Assembly (NCBI GenBank): GCA_003427395.1
Contig: BFEA01000548.1
Location: 802,259 to 829,526, forward strand
Source: Chara braunii
Taxonomy: Eukaryota > Streptophyta > Charophyceae > Charales > Characeae
Direction: 5' to 3'
Length of the DNA stretch: 27,268 nt
The notes under the pieces are model-generated. The model was not told where the DNA came from and made no database searches. It saw only the letters and a program-made list of their open reading frames with translations. Positions 1-9,420 of this stretch are shown here, in pieces (position 1 is the first letter of the stretch; each line of letters starts with the position of its first letter). A program made the position numbers and the translations under genes.

Positions 1-1127
1 CGCCTTGCCCCTCTCTCCCTTCCCCTCACTTGGCATATGACTAACCCTTCTCCCCTCACTTGTTACATTGCCAGGGTGCGAACGGTAAAAGAAATCAGAC
101 CTCACTTGGTGGAAGAAGAGGGCAAGGGAAGGGTAGCCGGTCCCTTGTGCCACCAAGAAGGCAAAGGAAAGGACGTTGAAAAAGTGGGAAAAGAGGCGGA
201 ATCTGGGAGAAAGTATAACTGGAAGCAAGGTCAGTTTGACTCAACCATTTCCCCGACTGCATGACTATGAGAAGAGGATGGGCTGATTGAGCAAAAGAGA
301 GGGAACAAAGAGCAGCCAAAGAACATGGAAAGATAGGCATGTGGTAAGGGCTCTGTGTTGACCCCCAATGGGGGATTGTATGGATCTTTGCTTTGTGTGG
401 GATTGTGCAGGTAAGTGAAGGCTAGGGATGCCTTGAGCGGGATAGGGCCGGGAGGAACCGGGCGGTAAAAGGAAAAGGGAAGACGGCCCAAGAGGCTACG
501 GGACCCTTAGCATAAAGCCAATCCATGGGAATGACCCTTGTGTTTGAGACTTAGAGTGTAAATGGGAGAATGAAGTGCAATCTTGCCAAGGGAAGTGTGA
601 TGTTGTGTGTGCATGCATGTAAAGGCCCCGAAAAGACTAAGGGGTCTGCGTCAATAGAGTTGAATGAGATGTATGAGACCTGATGGGAGCGTAGAGGCGA
701 AGGGGAGGACAGCATCGCCGCACGCCGATGACGCCGTAGGATCACAATGCTTAGGGAAATGGTGCGCGGCCTAAGGATGACGCTTAGCCTACGCACAAGA
801 GAAGAGAAACTCTCAAAGAATCCTTGGATTGCCTGCGTATTGGAAAGAGCGATTGCCTGAGAACATAACCAAGAAAAAAAAAAGAAATCAGCGCTACGGA
901 ATGACCAGCAAGACTACCACCCGGCGTGAGGGCTGAGCTACATCCCCAATGTCAAAGCTCTCTCGCGCGATGGCCCACTCCCATCCATCTCAAAGCACTA
1001 GGTGGGGGTGACCCTGGGACGAATGGCCCGTGCCCTGAGCATGAGCGTGGGCGGGCCGAGCCAACTGGGACCCGCAGTGGGGTTGACTAAGGCTCGAAAG
1101 TCTACTGGGGTTTGGCCCTACACCAGC
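1..1127. other. Unassigned sequence at window start
   Basis: I see no convincing gene here; the short open frames have no recognisable motif. The stretch lies outside the part of the first retroelement's 3' LTR that can be matched to its 5' LTR (from 1128). It may be the rest of a diverged or rearranged LTR, or flanking DNA. A TGTTAC at 61 recalls the TGTTACG inner edge of the 5' LTR at 7370, and a start at 61 would give roughly the right LTR length, but I could not align the interior, so I do not call it. Confidence 0.4.
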
Positions 1128-1341
1128 CCTACGGGCCCACCAAACAAGCAAGTACCCTTGCGGGTCACACACACACTCATACCAACAAGCACTGAGACAG
1201 GCATGCAGGTGAGAAGCACGCACACACAGACCGACTGAGAAAACATAGTAGAATGCGGGAATCTCAGCAAGGCATCCATTCCAACAGCAGAACTTCTGAA
1301 ATCAGCAGTGTTCTCAGTCTGTGTTTTGACAGGTCATTACA
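1128..1341 (-). repeat. 3' LTR of element 1, U3 part
   Basis: This stretch matches 8499-8710 in the same orientation at about nine bases in ten by eye, and both copies end in the same CATTACA, the outer TGTAATG edge when read on the minus strand. It follows directly on the polypurine tract, where a 3' LTR must start. Left of 1128 the match to the 5' LTR stops abruptly, so the remaining ~1.1 kb is absent, replaced or too diverged for me to align. Confidence 0.8.
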
Positions 1342-1357
1342 CTACCCCCCCCTTAAG
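1342..1357 (-). other. Polypurine tract of element 1
   Basis: On the minus strand a run of Gs preceded by CTTAA abuts the TGTAATG start of the LTR. This is the plus-strand DNA synthesis primer site of an LTR retroelement. The corresponding site of element 2 (12021-12037) sits at the same distance from its coding end, which supports the call. Confidence 0.85.
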
Positions 1358-1382
1358 AGCGAGGTCCCTTCGAGCGAGTAAC

Positions 1383-2010
1383 TCATTTAGAGTCCTTGCA
1401 TAGTGCACCATAAGCATAAATAGCAAAGAGAGATTGATTATGTTCCGTAGGAGTGAGGGTCGCAGTGAATTTAGGCTGCTGTTCAGAACTAATCAGTCGT
1501 TCATATGCGTTAACTACTCGCGGGGCACTCTGCAGCAAGTCTTTCTTAATGATCCAATAAAAGTCATTCAACGGGTGGTACAGAAAATGGACTTTGTACT
1601 GTCTGTTTCTTCCCTTCCCACTGTGCTTGACAATTCTATCAACCTCGTGACTGCCTTGGATTGTGTGAGCAATCATTGACTCTCGGTACTTGAAAGTTTC
1701 GGGTGATTTATACGGAAACAGCTTGGACGCATGAAAGACTGGGTACGTACGTAGGTGAGGGGGCACATCAATTGTGTAAGAAGGACCAAAGGAATCGTTT
1801 CCTACCCGGTTCAACACCTTCCATGGACCGTAGTACTAAGGAAGAAGCTTTCGTGATACGCCTTCCTCTTCATAAAATTCAGACATCTTGACCCAGACAT
1901 AACTTCCCACTGTGAAAGGGTCAGGCTGACGTTTTTTGTTTGCATGCTTAATCATAGCACTGCGCCTCCTCTCCATAGTTGCGACAACAACTTTGAGCAA
2001 ACGATCAAAC
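1383..2010 (-). pseudogene. Integrase C-terminus with chromodomain-like module (element 1)
   Basis: The last part of the pol polyprotein. The open frame 1817-1383 (144 codons) begins within a typical gypsy integrase tail (GNDSFGPSY, FHASKLFPY) and runs into a chromodomain-like stretch, HEVDRIVKHSGKGRNRQY followed by HPLNDFYWI. In chromoviruses this module directs integration to particular chromatin. The preceding segment 2010-1818 carries the expected GSYVWVKM-like part in another frame, so a frameshift separates it from the integrase core. The frame ends at 1383, about 26 bases before the polypurine tract. The aromatic cage is incomplete compared with classical chromodomains. Confidence 0.75.
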
Positions 2011-2740
2011 TTAGCATTGTATCCTGCCAGGTGTCAGCTCAGGTGGCGTTTCAAGAAACAGATAAGATAAGGGATTGTGAATCTTCCACCCAAGGTGCAG
2101 GCGGTTAGGTGTCATCCCGGTGGAAGAGTGTATGGAGTTGTTGTACAATCCTTGCACAATTGGCAATTCCTCATCCCAAGAGTTCTGATCAGGCACAATT
2201 AAAGCTCGGAGAAGTTGGATCACAGCCTGGTTGATCTCCTCGGCCAGTCCATTGGCTTCGGGATGTCGGTCGGACGTCATCTTGAGTTTCATGTCATAGG
2301 TCTGGGAGGTGAAGTCCTTCCAATCTGCACTGATGAACCGAGTGTCCCGGTCACTCACAAAAGTTTTCGGGGGCCCACACTGCAGAATGTACTTTTTTGT
2401 GAATTTCCTTGATCACAAGATCAGTCGGGGCATGAGGTGGTAATGGGATTGGATTCAAAAACTTTGAGAAGCGGTCAACGATCACCGTTACTTGCGAATA
2501 TCCATTCTTACTCTTCTTTCCCATGTCCGTGAAGTCAATGGAAAGCGACTCACCCGGACCATCAGGAATAGGAAGAGGATGCAGCAGCCCATAGGGCTTT
2601 TGCCGAGACGGTTTGATGCGTTGACAAACCTCACACTCAGCCACAAGTTTTTGTGCCATTCCTTTCATTCCAGGTCATACAAATTTTTGCAGCAGACTTC
2701 CGTATGTTTTCTCAAAACCGAAGTGTCCACTCAACTATAA
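2011..2740 (-). pseudogene. Integrase, zinc-binding and catalytic core (element 1)
   Basis: This gene inserts the retroelement cDNA into the host genome. The HHCC zinc-binding region is at about 2740-2620, with GHFGFEKTYG and CEVCQR; an in-frame TGA sits where a Trp is expected, just before PGMKGM. The catalytic triad is readable: Asp in DFTDMGKK, Asp in SDRDTRF, Glu in EANGLAEEIN. A 1-base frameshift lies between the first two Asp residues near 2355 (one frame runs into ENFCE-stop, the next resumes at SDRDTRF). The triad survives, but the reading frame does not. Confidence 0.88.
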
Positions 2741-2811
2741 GCCAAATCGAAGAAGTGAGCAAGGATCGGCTCATGGTTGGGTACACACAGTCGGTCATGC
2801 TTCCCGCAACG

Positions 2812-3416
2812 TCAGAAAAGTAAACCCTTACATTCAGGGAAATCAGGCTGACTGCTAGGGTCAGCCCGGATCTGCTCAAGGATGGGACTGAGTTTCGGGT
2901 CCTTAGCAGTGTGCTGAATGAGTTCCTCCTTCAAATTCTTACGGAGATTGTAGGAACCCACAAGGCAAGTCATGTACTCAAGATGGCGAGACAAAGCATC
3001 CGCAACGTGATTGTAACAACCTTTCTTGTGCTTAAGTTCAAAATCATACACATCAATCTCGTGCAGCCAACGGGTCAATGTGGTTGATGGATTAATCTGT
3101 GTCTGAATCCATATCAAATTCTCATGATCTGAGATCACTTTGAAATGACGACCCAAGAGGTAGTGTTTCCAATGATCCAGTGCCTCTCTCAAGGCATAGA
3201 GCTCCCCATGTAAGTGGAAGCAGCTACCTTGTGACTGGGCATGCGCTTGCTGTAATATTCAAGCGGACATGAGCCATCGTCATCAACTTGCTGCAACACT
3301 ACGCCAATCCCATACAAGCTTGCATTCGTAGTTACTACGAATGTAAGTTTGGGAACTGCAATGCGGAGCACCGGATGACTCACCAAAACCTCCTTCAACG
3401 CTTGGAAGGCTGTTGT
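2812..3416 (-). pseudogene. RNase H domain (element 1)
   Basis: The RNase H domain degrades RNA in RNA/DNA hybrids during reverse transcription. The first piece (3416-3189) shows LTFVVTTNASLYGIGVVLQQ and PLEYYSKR, the usual RNase HI-like start of gypsy elements, with Asn where the first catalytic Asp is normal (TTNAS rather than TTDAS). A 1-base loss at about 3213 shifts the frame to the second piece (3192-2812), which continues with ALDHWKHYLLGR, SDHENL and NHVADALSRH. The frame stops at 2812 after an acidic linker towards integrase. The stop at 3417-3419 separates it from RT in the same frame. Confidence 0.87.
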
Positions 3417-4160
3417 TCATTCCCCATCCCATGTGTGAGACATATTCTTACTTGTCAATTTGGACAGCGGACGGGCGATGATAGAGAATTTGGGTACAAA
3501 CTTACGGTAGTACGACGCAAGACCAAGAAAAGAACGCAACTCACGGACATTGGCCAGTTGAGGCCAATTGCGAATGACCTCAACTTTGGTTGCCTCGGGC
3601 TCTAGGCCTGCAGCAGACAACCGATGTCCCAGGTAGATGACGTTGTCCTTCCCAAACTCAGACTTCTCCAAGTTGAGATGGAGCTGCGCATCCTTGAGGA
3701 TCTGCAGCACTTCCTCAAGGTGTCTCATGTGTTCCTCCATCGATTTGCTGAAGATTAGTATGTCATCCAGATAAACAACAACAATCCGATTAATCTGGTT
3801 AAGGAATACCTTGTCCATGAGACTTTGAAAGGTGGCTGCTGCATTCGTGAGGCCGAAGGGCATGACGGTAAACTCGTACAGCCCATCGCGAGTTTTGAAT
3901 GCAGTTTTGTGCTGGTCCGCAGGGTCGACTTCAATCTGGTGGTAGCCAGACTTGAGATCGATATTGTTGAAGACCTTGCACCCACCTGCAGCATCAAGCA
4001 GATCATCAATACGCGGCAAAGGATATGCATTCTTTCTTGTGATTTTATTCAGTCCGCGGTAATCGATACACATCCGTAGTTTGTCTCCTTTCTTCGGAAC
4101 AAACAAAACCGGTGCACCGAATTCGGATTCGCTTGGCTTGATCCATCCCTTCCCTATCAT
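3417..4160 (-). pseudogene. Reverse transcriptase (element 1)
   Basis: A 247-codon open frame holding the whole RT palm and fingers. Motif A is NNIDLKSGYHQI (catalytic Asp about residue 68), the SP-like region is GLYEFTVMPFGLTNA, and motif C is YLDD at residues 130-133. Downstream come KSEFGKDNVIYLGH and the thumb-like LRSFLGLASYYRKF. All three catalytic Asp residues appear present. The frame starts inside the domain at MIGKGWIKPS and is closed by a TGA at 3417-3419 that is in frame with the RNase H continuation, so it looks like a simple nonsense mutation. It is labelled a pseudogene because the polyprotein is disrupted, although this segment itself is intact. Confidence 0.93.
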
Positions 4161-4161
4161 G

Positions 4162-4416
4162 TCATCGATCTGCCTTCGCAGCTCCTACGTAAAAGGTAGT
4201 GCGCACACCTTTGACTGCATGCGTAGAGGTGACAACCTCTTGGTTGCCCACTTGGGTCCGACAAGGATTCTGCAAGGTCACTTGCTTCATCCCCAAACGT
4301 GCCTTACGAATGTCGTGCGGTGAGAAGTAGTTGGTGGTTGCACCACAATCAGCCAACGCATGGATGTAACGACCATTAATGTAGAGTTTGAAGCCTTGCG
4401 CGTGTTCTTGCTTCAT
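4162..4416 (-). pseudogene. Retropepsin-like aspartic protease (element 1)
   Basis: Lies between the gag zinc knuckle and RT, where the polyprotein-cleaving protease belongs. The active-site turn reads ALADCGATTNYF, the D-[ST]-G-A motif with Cys in place of Ser/Thr. The following hydrophobic strands and the GNQEVVTST segment fit a Ty3-type protease, about 85 residues visible. It is out of frame with its neighbours on both sides. Whether DCG is a family trait or a defect cannot be settled from one copy. Confidence 0.75.
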
Positions 4417-4422
4417 ATGAGC

Positions 4423-5350
4423 CTAGCGCGTCAACAGAGCATGGAAGTCAATTTCTTCCGACTCTACCCAAGGCTCCTTGTATAGGATGTGTATTTTCTT
4501 AGCCTTGGAATCAGCATTAGATGGGGTCTTAGGAGAGGTTTGCTGAGTGGGATCAAAATCTAGAGAAGGATCTGCACTTACTTGTTCAACCTCTCCATTT
4601 GTAGAGTGTGTTGATGATGTCTCCACCCCCGTTGCTGGTTTCCCTGCTGTAATCTGAAACAATGTTGGATTGAATGTCCTGGTTTGGTGCAATGCAGGCA
4701 AACCCCTTTCTTCACCCTGTGTTTCCACTCACTTTCACTGATCTGAAGATCTACCCATGGTTTGGTGGCAGGATCTTCCGGTTTGGGTGGAATTTTCGCT
4801 CCCTTGGGAAGAAGAATGGTGTTAGTATTGTTCTTCACTATGGTCCTCGGTCCCTTACTTTTCAAGGCAGTCTTCTTGAAGGCATTCATAGATTCATGAT
4901 CATTCACACACTCAGACTCATGGGCTGACGAAGAGCAAGATGCCTCGCAACCTTGCTCTTGATCGTCATCAAGAGAAGGATCCTCTGAAAAGGTCTCCTC
5001 GTCATCCTCAAGTAGATCGTGCGCTGAAAAACGGTTGCTGCCCGGAAACCGTTTGCGGCCGGTGGTCTTTTTGCCACCCGATCCATCCGGGAGGTTTTGT
5101 GCCTCCAGTTTGACTAAGTCCCGCATGAGGGTAAGCCAATCTGTGTACGCGATGAGTCCGAGCCCCAGGCGCTGTGTTATAGTAGAGGGGACCGTGCCTT
5201 TTATCACATCCAAGCAAGACTGCGCAGTCATTTCCAAGTCAGGAGTAGCAAAAAGTTTACTAACATACTGCTGCAGACTATGCATGGTGTCGGTCCACTT
5301 GCTGTGCTTGAGCTTGTCAAGCTGCTGCAGCATGTGGATCAGCTTACTGT
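4423..5350 (-). pseudogene. Gag C-terminal part with CCHC zinc knuckle (element 1)
   Basis: The frame 5350-4578 continues the capsid region (KLIHMLQQLDKLKHSKW), passes through an acidic, low-complexity linker (DLLEDDEETFSEDPSLDDD), and reaches a CCHC knuckle, CLHCTKPGHSIQHC, spaced C-X2-C-X4-H-X4-C, the nucleocapsid RNA-binding motif. Just after the knuckle the coding frame shifts near 4650 to the frame 4728-4423, which carries the acidic spacer (VSADPSLDFDPTQQ) leading to protease. It is out of frame by one base from the upstream gag piece at about 5345. Confidence 0.85.
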
Positions 5351-6246
5351 TTAATCAGGAGTTCCTCTAGTGTGGCAACAGGCGTAGCCTTCAGCCGCTT
5401 GTTCAGGTCTATTCTTTTGTAGCCTGCTTGCATAGCTTGGATTTCTAAGAATCCTTTTACTGCGGGTTCCACATTGGTCCCTAGGACCGACGACTGAGTA
5501 ACTGGGAGTGTTCCCAGCACATCAAAATAGGATCGCATAGAGCTGATCCAGGATTCAATGTCGTCCTTTCTGTCGTATTTGGATGGAATTTGTGCCGCCT
5601 TTCTTTCCATGTAAGGAAAGCTGCAGCTTGGACCAGCAGCTGCTGGATCTGAACTCGGGACTGCAACAGTTCCAGAATGCGCTGCACTGCTACTTGTAGC
5701 TGCAGCAGCAGCAGCAGCAGCAGCAGCAGCGGGGTCTGGACCTGCTGCAGATCCGGAATGCCTGTTGGCCACACTCAAAGAAGAAGAAGAAGGAGAAGAA
5801 GAAGAAGAAGAAATTGTTAGAGGGGCAAGAACAGACTGACACGCAGCACTAGAAGCAGGGTAAGGAGGCGGAACAATACTTTGGGCTGGCTGCACATTAG
5901 CGAACTGTTGCAGCTGGTCACGGTGCTGCTGCGCCATCAAGGCCATGTCTTCTCGCAACTTCTTGAGTTCGTCGAACACTTTGGCGAGTTGGCTAGTATG
6001 GTCCTCAACAGTCCGGACGTCTACCAAAGCTCGAAGGAGTGGAACGGTTTTCTCTTCCACCTCCGTATCGGTTAGGGCAGGCAAGGTACAAAAAATGGCT
6101 TCATGAGCCTTTACCTTCTCCTCCCTCTCCTTTTCCTTCTCCTCCTCTTCCCTCTTCAATGCTTTCTCGTAGAAGAATCGGTACTGCGCTTTTTCTGCCT
6201 CGGGGGCAGCGTCCATTTGCAGCTTCCATTCTGTTGCAGATGCCAT
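5344..6246 (-). pseudogene. Gag N-terminal and capsid part (element 1)
   Basis: A 300-codon open frame starting MASATEWKLQMDAAP. It has a charged coiled-coil-like segment of alternating Glu, Lys and Arg (residues about 28-45), an Ala/Ser-rich linker encoded by CAG/GCA and GAA microsatellites (5700-5815), and then YMERKAAQIPSKYDRKDDIESWISSM, the start of a retrotransposon gag capsid. This is the structural protein of the virus-like particle. The frame ends with a TAA at 5344-5346 and continues one base out of register. An upstream frame, 6424-6101, begins MPVSTRSQTRERERREKLL and overlaps this one; it looks like the true gag N-terminus, split off by a further frameshift. Confidence 0.82.
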
Positions 6247-6424
6247 AGTGGAGGATGATAGTGGAGGATGAGGGTGTTAGCAATTCTCTCAAGAGGGGTC
6301 CGTACTTCCTCACACTTCTGGGGCGAACACTCCTCTTCCCTCTCCTCACTCCCTCAAGAGCAACTCTCAGAAGCTTCTCTCTTCTCTCTCTCTCTCTTGT
6401 TTGCGATCGTGTAGACACAGGCAT
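6247..6424 (-). pseudogene. Probable original gag N-terminus (element 1)
   Basis: The minus-strand frame from 6424 opens with MPVSTRSQTRERERREKLLR, a short basic, Arg/Glu-rich beginning that I associate with gag proteins of this retroelement type. It runs on in a different frame past the ATG at 6246. The Arg/Glu stretch is encoded by a CT microsatellite (plus strand 6373-6405), a natural place for indels, so slippage could explain the split. Treat as inferred. Confidence 0.55.
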
Positions 6425-7356
6425 TTAACGAACCAAGTCAAAGAAACAACTTTGAAACAATCAGAAGAGAAGGTAGAACTCCTAGCCGGAGCGGCAATTC
6501 ATTTGGACTGGAGAGCAGTCAAAACAAAAAAAGAAAGAAATAAAGATCAGAGAGATCTGATCCAGCCACACAGTTTGGACCGACTACGTATGAGGTCCTC
6601 TCAAGCCTAGCCGGACTCAGTTTCGTGAAGACACAACAAATCAGATTCAAAGTGTACAGCGTAATGCAAGAGAGAATTGAGTGTTCATTCACTCGTCAGG
6701 TGAGTAGGCAATTCACACACCTCACACACAATCAAGACTATGGAGGATGGAAGAAGAACCCAGAAAACCCCAACAGGCAGTCAATTCCATGCACACACAC
6801 ATGGGCACCTTGCTGGCACGACACTTACCTGAGTGGCCGGGCTCTTGTGATGAAAAGAACTCACCCCCCTCTCACATAGTCCTCCTGACCCAATTAGCAT
6901 CCTCTACACTAGTGTCCTATCATCTAGGAGGGTCAACATCTACCCCAAAGTACAAAGCCGGATCCCCCGTCGATGTTGAAGATCAAAGCAGCAACTTGCA
7001 GTCCGTAGGTGCAAATATGGTTGCCACCCTCAAGCTCGCTTGACTTGAGGGGAGCCCTAAAGTCACTCCTCGTCTTCCTTGAAGTCCAGATTCAAGTTGT
7101 AGGTGCCCTTCACTGTCGCCTCTCCCAAATTGCATCACGAAGTCCCACCTTGTGTCTCGCCACCACAAAAATGCACTCAAACAACCTGGCCGGGTCTAGT
7201 GTCGACCCTACACGGCCCTGCTAGGTGGGAGCAGCTTCCCTTCACCACACTGCCCCACTTAACCCTAACTTCCAGCCCTAACCCTAAGTGGTTAGCCCTT
7301 ACCACTAGGGTTAGGGTTATGGAAGCAAAGTCAACTCTCGCCAGCAAGTTGAATCC
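6425..7356 (-). other. Untranslated leader of element 1
   Basis: About 0.93 kb between the primer-binding site and the first gag ATG, read on the minus strand. The short open frames show no protein motif. A strong telomere-like hairpin lies close to the primer-binding site (7276-7316). Such leaders usually carry packaging and dimerisation signals, but I cannot assign any specific one. Confidence 0.6.
7276..7316. repeat. Telomere-like inverted repeat (CCCTAA / TTAGGG hairpin)
   Basis: The left arm CCCTAACCCTAAGTGGT (7276-7292) and right arm ACCACTAGGGTTAGGG (7301-7316) are reverse complements except for one missing base, separated by eight bases. The arms contain TTAGGG-type telomere units and another CCCTAA lies just to the left (7262). 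In the element's RNA this would form a stem of about 16 pairs some 40-80 bases after the primer-binding site. Confidence 0.8.
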
Positions 7357-7368
7357 GCTCCGATACCA
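7357..7368 (-). other. Primer-binding site of element 1
   Basis: On the minus strand the sequence reads TGGTATCGGAGC, one base different from the classical plant initiator-Met tRNA site TGGTATCAGAGC, placed one base inside the LTR edge. The same variant occurs at 24420-24431 in another element. It primes minus-strand DNA synthesis and fixes the inner end of the 5' LTR. Confidence 0.88.
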
Positions 7369-7369
7369 A

Positions 7370-8710
7370 TGTTACGATCCTGGCCAATTTTGAAGTATAC
7401 ATTCATATGAAAGTACAATGCCATCCAATTGCAAAAAGAAATTGACTGAACTTGAGAGGAAAGAGAGGGAAAGAAGAAGAAGAAGAAGTGAGGAAGAAGA
7501 AGAAGATGATATACTCCAGCGTAGACCAATGTCAAGGCTTTTCTTCTTCGCCAACCAATCCTTTCCTCCTTATCTCCTCCCCTCTTATTCAAACAAGAAA
7601 TAACAATAATAATGTTGAATGACTGAACCAGAACCAATGTCCGAATCCCACTTCTACTACAGGCACAACATGAGGTCCACCATAGCCATGGCAACCCTTC
7701 CTCTTTCTCTACATACAGGCCGAGGCTATGGCGGACTACTGAGGCTTCAGCCTCTTGTCCAAAGGACAACCCAAAGCAGCTATGCCGCTGCCCCACTTCA
7801 AGGTCATCACCATGCAGCTATGCCGCTGCCCTCTCAACCACCATGCTTGACTCTGTCCCAAGCTTCCTTGATGCGGCACTACCCCCACTAGCGCCTTCCT
7901 GATGCAGCGCCTAGCAAGGAGATGAAGCTGGTGTCTACCATAGCCAGTAAGTGCCTCGCCACTCTCCTCCTTGGTCCCCTTCTCCCTCCTCCTCCTACCG
8001 GTAGAGCTCCACCATAGCCAAGGTGGAAGCTCCCGGCTTCTTCCTCCCAGCAGCGCTGTAGCACCCATCGCCACTCCAGCCAGCGCTCCAGCAGCGTGTC
8101 GCCAAACTTGCACACTGAAGAATGAGGCTGAGCTCTTGCCTCAGCCTCTTGATATAGCGGTCTGCTTGCCTCCTGGGTGGTGGCCTCCCAAGCAACCGGT
8201 ACCTCCTCCTTTTCGGAGGGAAAAATCATTGCGGACTCTGATATTGCCCGCACAGGCTCTAGACTCAGACTGAATGGACTGGTACCGGCCTAGACCTAGC
8301 CTACCGCTACCGGGCCTCTAAAAATGCCAACTTTGTCTTCTTCTGCTCGGCACATGTACTGCTACTGGGTGCGGTACCGGCCTACCTGCTACTTGAGTGT
8401 TTTTCCGCTGCTCCAGGTGTCGGGGGCCCTTGCCTCCGCTACTTGAGTGTTTTCCCCTACTGCCACCCTCAATGCCACGGCCACAGGTAAGTACCGGTCC
8501 TACGGGCCCACCAAACAAGCAAGTACCCTTGCGGGTCACACACACACTCGTACCAACAAGCACTCAGACACGCACGCAAGTCACAAGTACGCACACAGAC
8601 AAACCTAGAAAACACAACAGAATGCGGGAATCTCAGCAAGGCATCCATTCCAACAGCAGAACTCGAGAAATCAGCAGTCTTCTCAGTCTGTGTTTTGACG
8701 GGTCATTACA
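7370..8710 (-). repeat. 5' LTR of element 1
   Basis: Bounded on the inner side by TGTTACG directly next to the primer-binding site and on the outer side by CATTACA, which matches the 3' LTR end at 1341. Read on the minus strand it starts TGTAATG and ends CGTAACA, giving the TG...CA termini of an LTR and a length near 1.34 kb. It contains a GAA-rich microsatellite (7467-7506), two copies of GCAGCTATGCCGCTGCCC (near 7771 and 7813) and two of GCTACTTGAGTGTTTT (near 8388 and 8438). Parts reappear in inverse orientation at 20095-20515. No promoter element could be assigned with confidence. Confidence 0.85.
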
Positions 8711-9420
8711 ACAAGAAAGAATGTTATCCATTGTCATGCCTCGACGACCTGCTTGATGCTGCAGGTGGGTGCAAGGACTTCTCCAAGATCGATCTCAAGT
8801 CTTGTTACCACGAGATTGAGGTCAATCCTGCGGACCAGCACAAGACTATATTCAAGACTCATGATGGGCTATACGAATTTACCTGTATGCCCTTCGGCCT
8901 CACGAATGCACCAACCACCTTTCAAAGTCTCATGGACAAAGTACTCCGGGAACAGATCGGTCATTTTGTGGTTGTCTATCTTGAGGATATTTTGATCTTC
9001 AACAAATCAACGGAGGAACACTTGAGACATTTTGAGGAGGTGTTCAACATTCTCGAGGAAACGCAGCTCCACCTCAACTTGGAGAAATCTAAGTTTGGGA
9101 GGGACATCGTCATCTATCTTGGACACCGGTTGTCTGCGCAAGCCTTCAGCCTGAGGCAACCAAGGTTGAGGTCATACACAACTAGCCTCAACCGTCGAAC
9201 ATACGAAAACTGGGTTCTTCCCTTGGCCTTGCATCATACTATTGAAAGTTTGTGCCAATATTTTTTATCACTGCTCGCTCATTATCTATACTATCAAGAA
9301 AGAAAATATCTTACACAGGGAATGAAGCATGTGAGACTGCCTTTCAAGCCTTGAAAGAGGCTTTGGTGAGTCATCATGTACTCCGCATTGCAGATCCCAA
9401 ACTCACATTTGTAGTCACTT
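8711..9420 (+). pseudogene. Truncated reverse transcriptase (element 2)
   Basis: The first host-derived bases encode the end of the ITRKNAYPL-type motif, then LDDLLDAAGG, motif A (KIDLKSCYHEI) and GLYEFTCMPFGLTNA. Motif C reads YLED instead of YLDD (8977-8988), so the first of the paired catalytic Asp residues is Glu, expected to cripple polymerisation. After YLGHRLSA the frame shifts and runs into unrelated codons; an ALKEALVSHHVLRIADPKL-like continuation is visible near 9350-9405 in another frame. Coding similarity stops at about 9420, where the AT-rich insert begins. Confidence 0.88.

Larger units (their letters stand above)
1128..8710 (-). mobile_element. Ty3/gypsy chromovirus-type LTR retrotransposon, broken (element 1)
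   Basis: Reading on the minus strand from 8710 down, the parts come in canonical Ty3/gypsy order: 5' LTR, tRNA primer-binding site, about 0.9 kb leader, gag with a CCHC knuckle, protease, reverse transcriptase, RNase H, integrase, chromodomain-like C-terminus, polypurine tract and 3' LTR. Integrase following RNase H marks the gypsy rather than copia order. The polyprotein is interrupted by at least five frameshifts or in-frame stops (near 5345, 4650, 3418, 3213, 2680 and 2355), so it is not autonomous now. The damage is mild enough that every domain is still readable. The 3' LTR matches the 5' LTR only over its outer ~212 bases. Confidence 0.93.

Noticed and set aside
61-1341. Full-length 3' LTR starting at TGTTAC (61)
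   Set aside because: The start word and length are suggestive, but I could not align the interior to 7370-8498, so only the outer 1128-1341 part is annotated.
7317-8253. Open frames within the 5' LTR (e.g. minus 7796-7317, 8113-7736, 8253-7888)
   Set aside because: They lie inside an LTR bounded by a primer-binding site and matching termini, consist of low-complexity Ser/Leu/Phe or Trp/Arg/Gly runs from GAA and GCTATGG repeats, and do not resemble known proteins.
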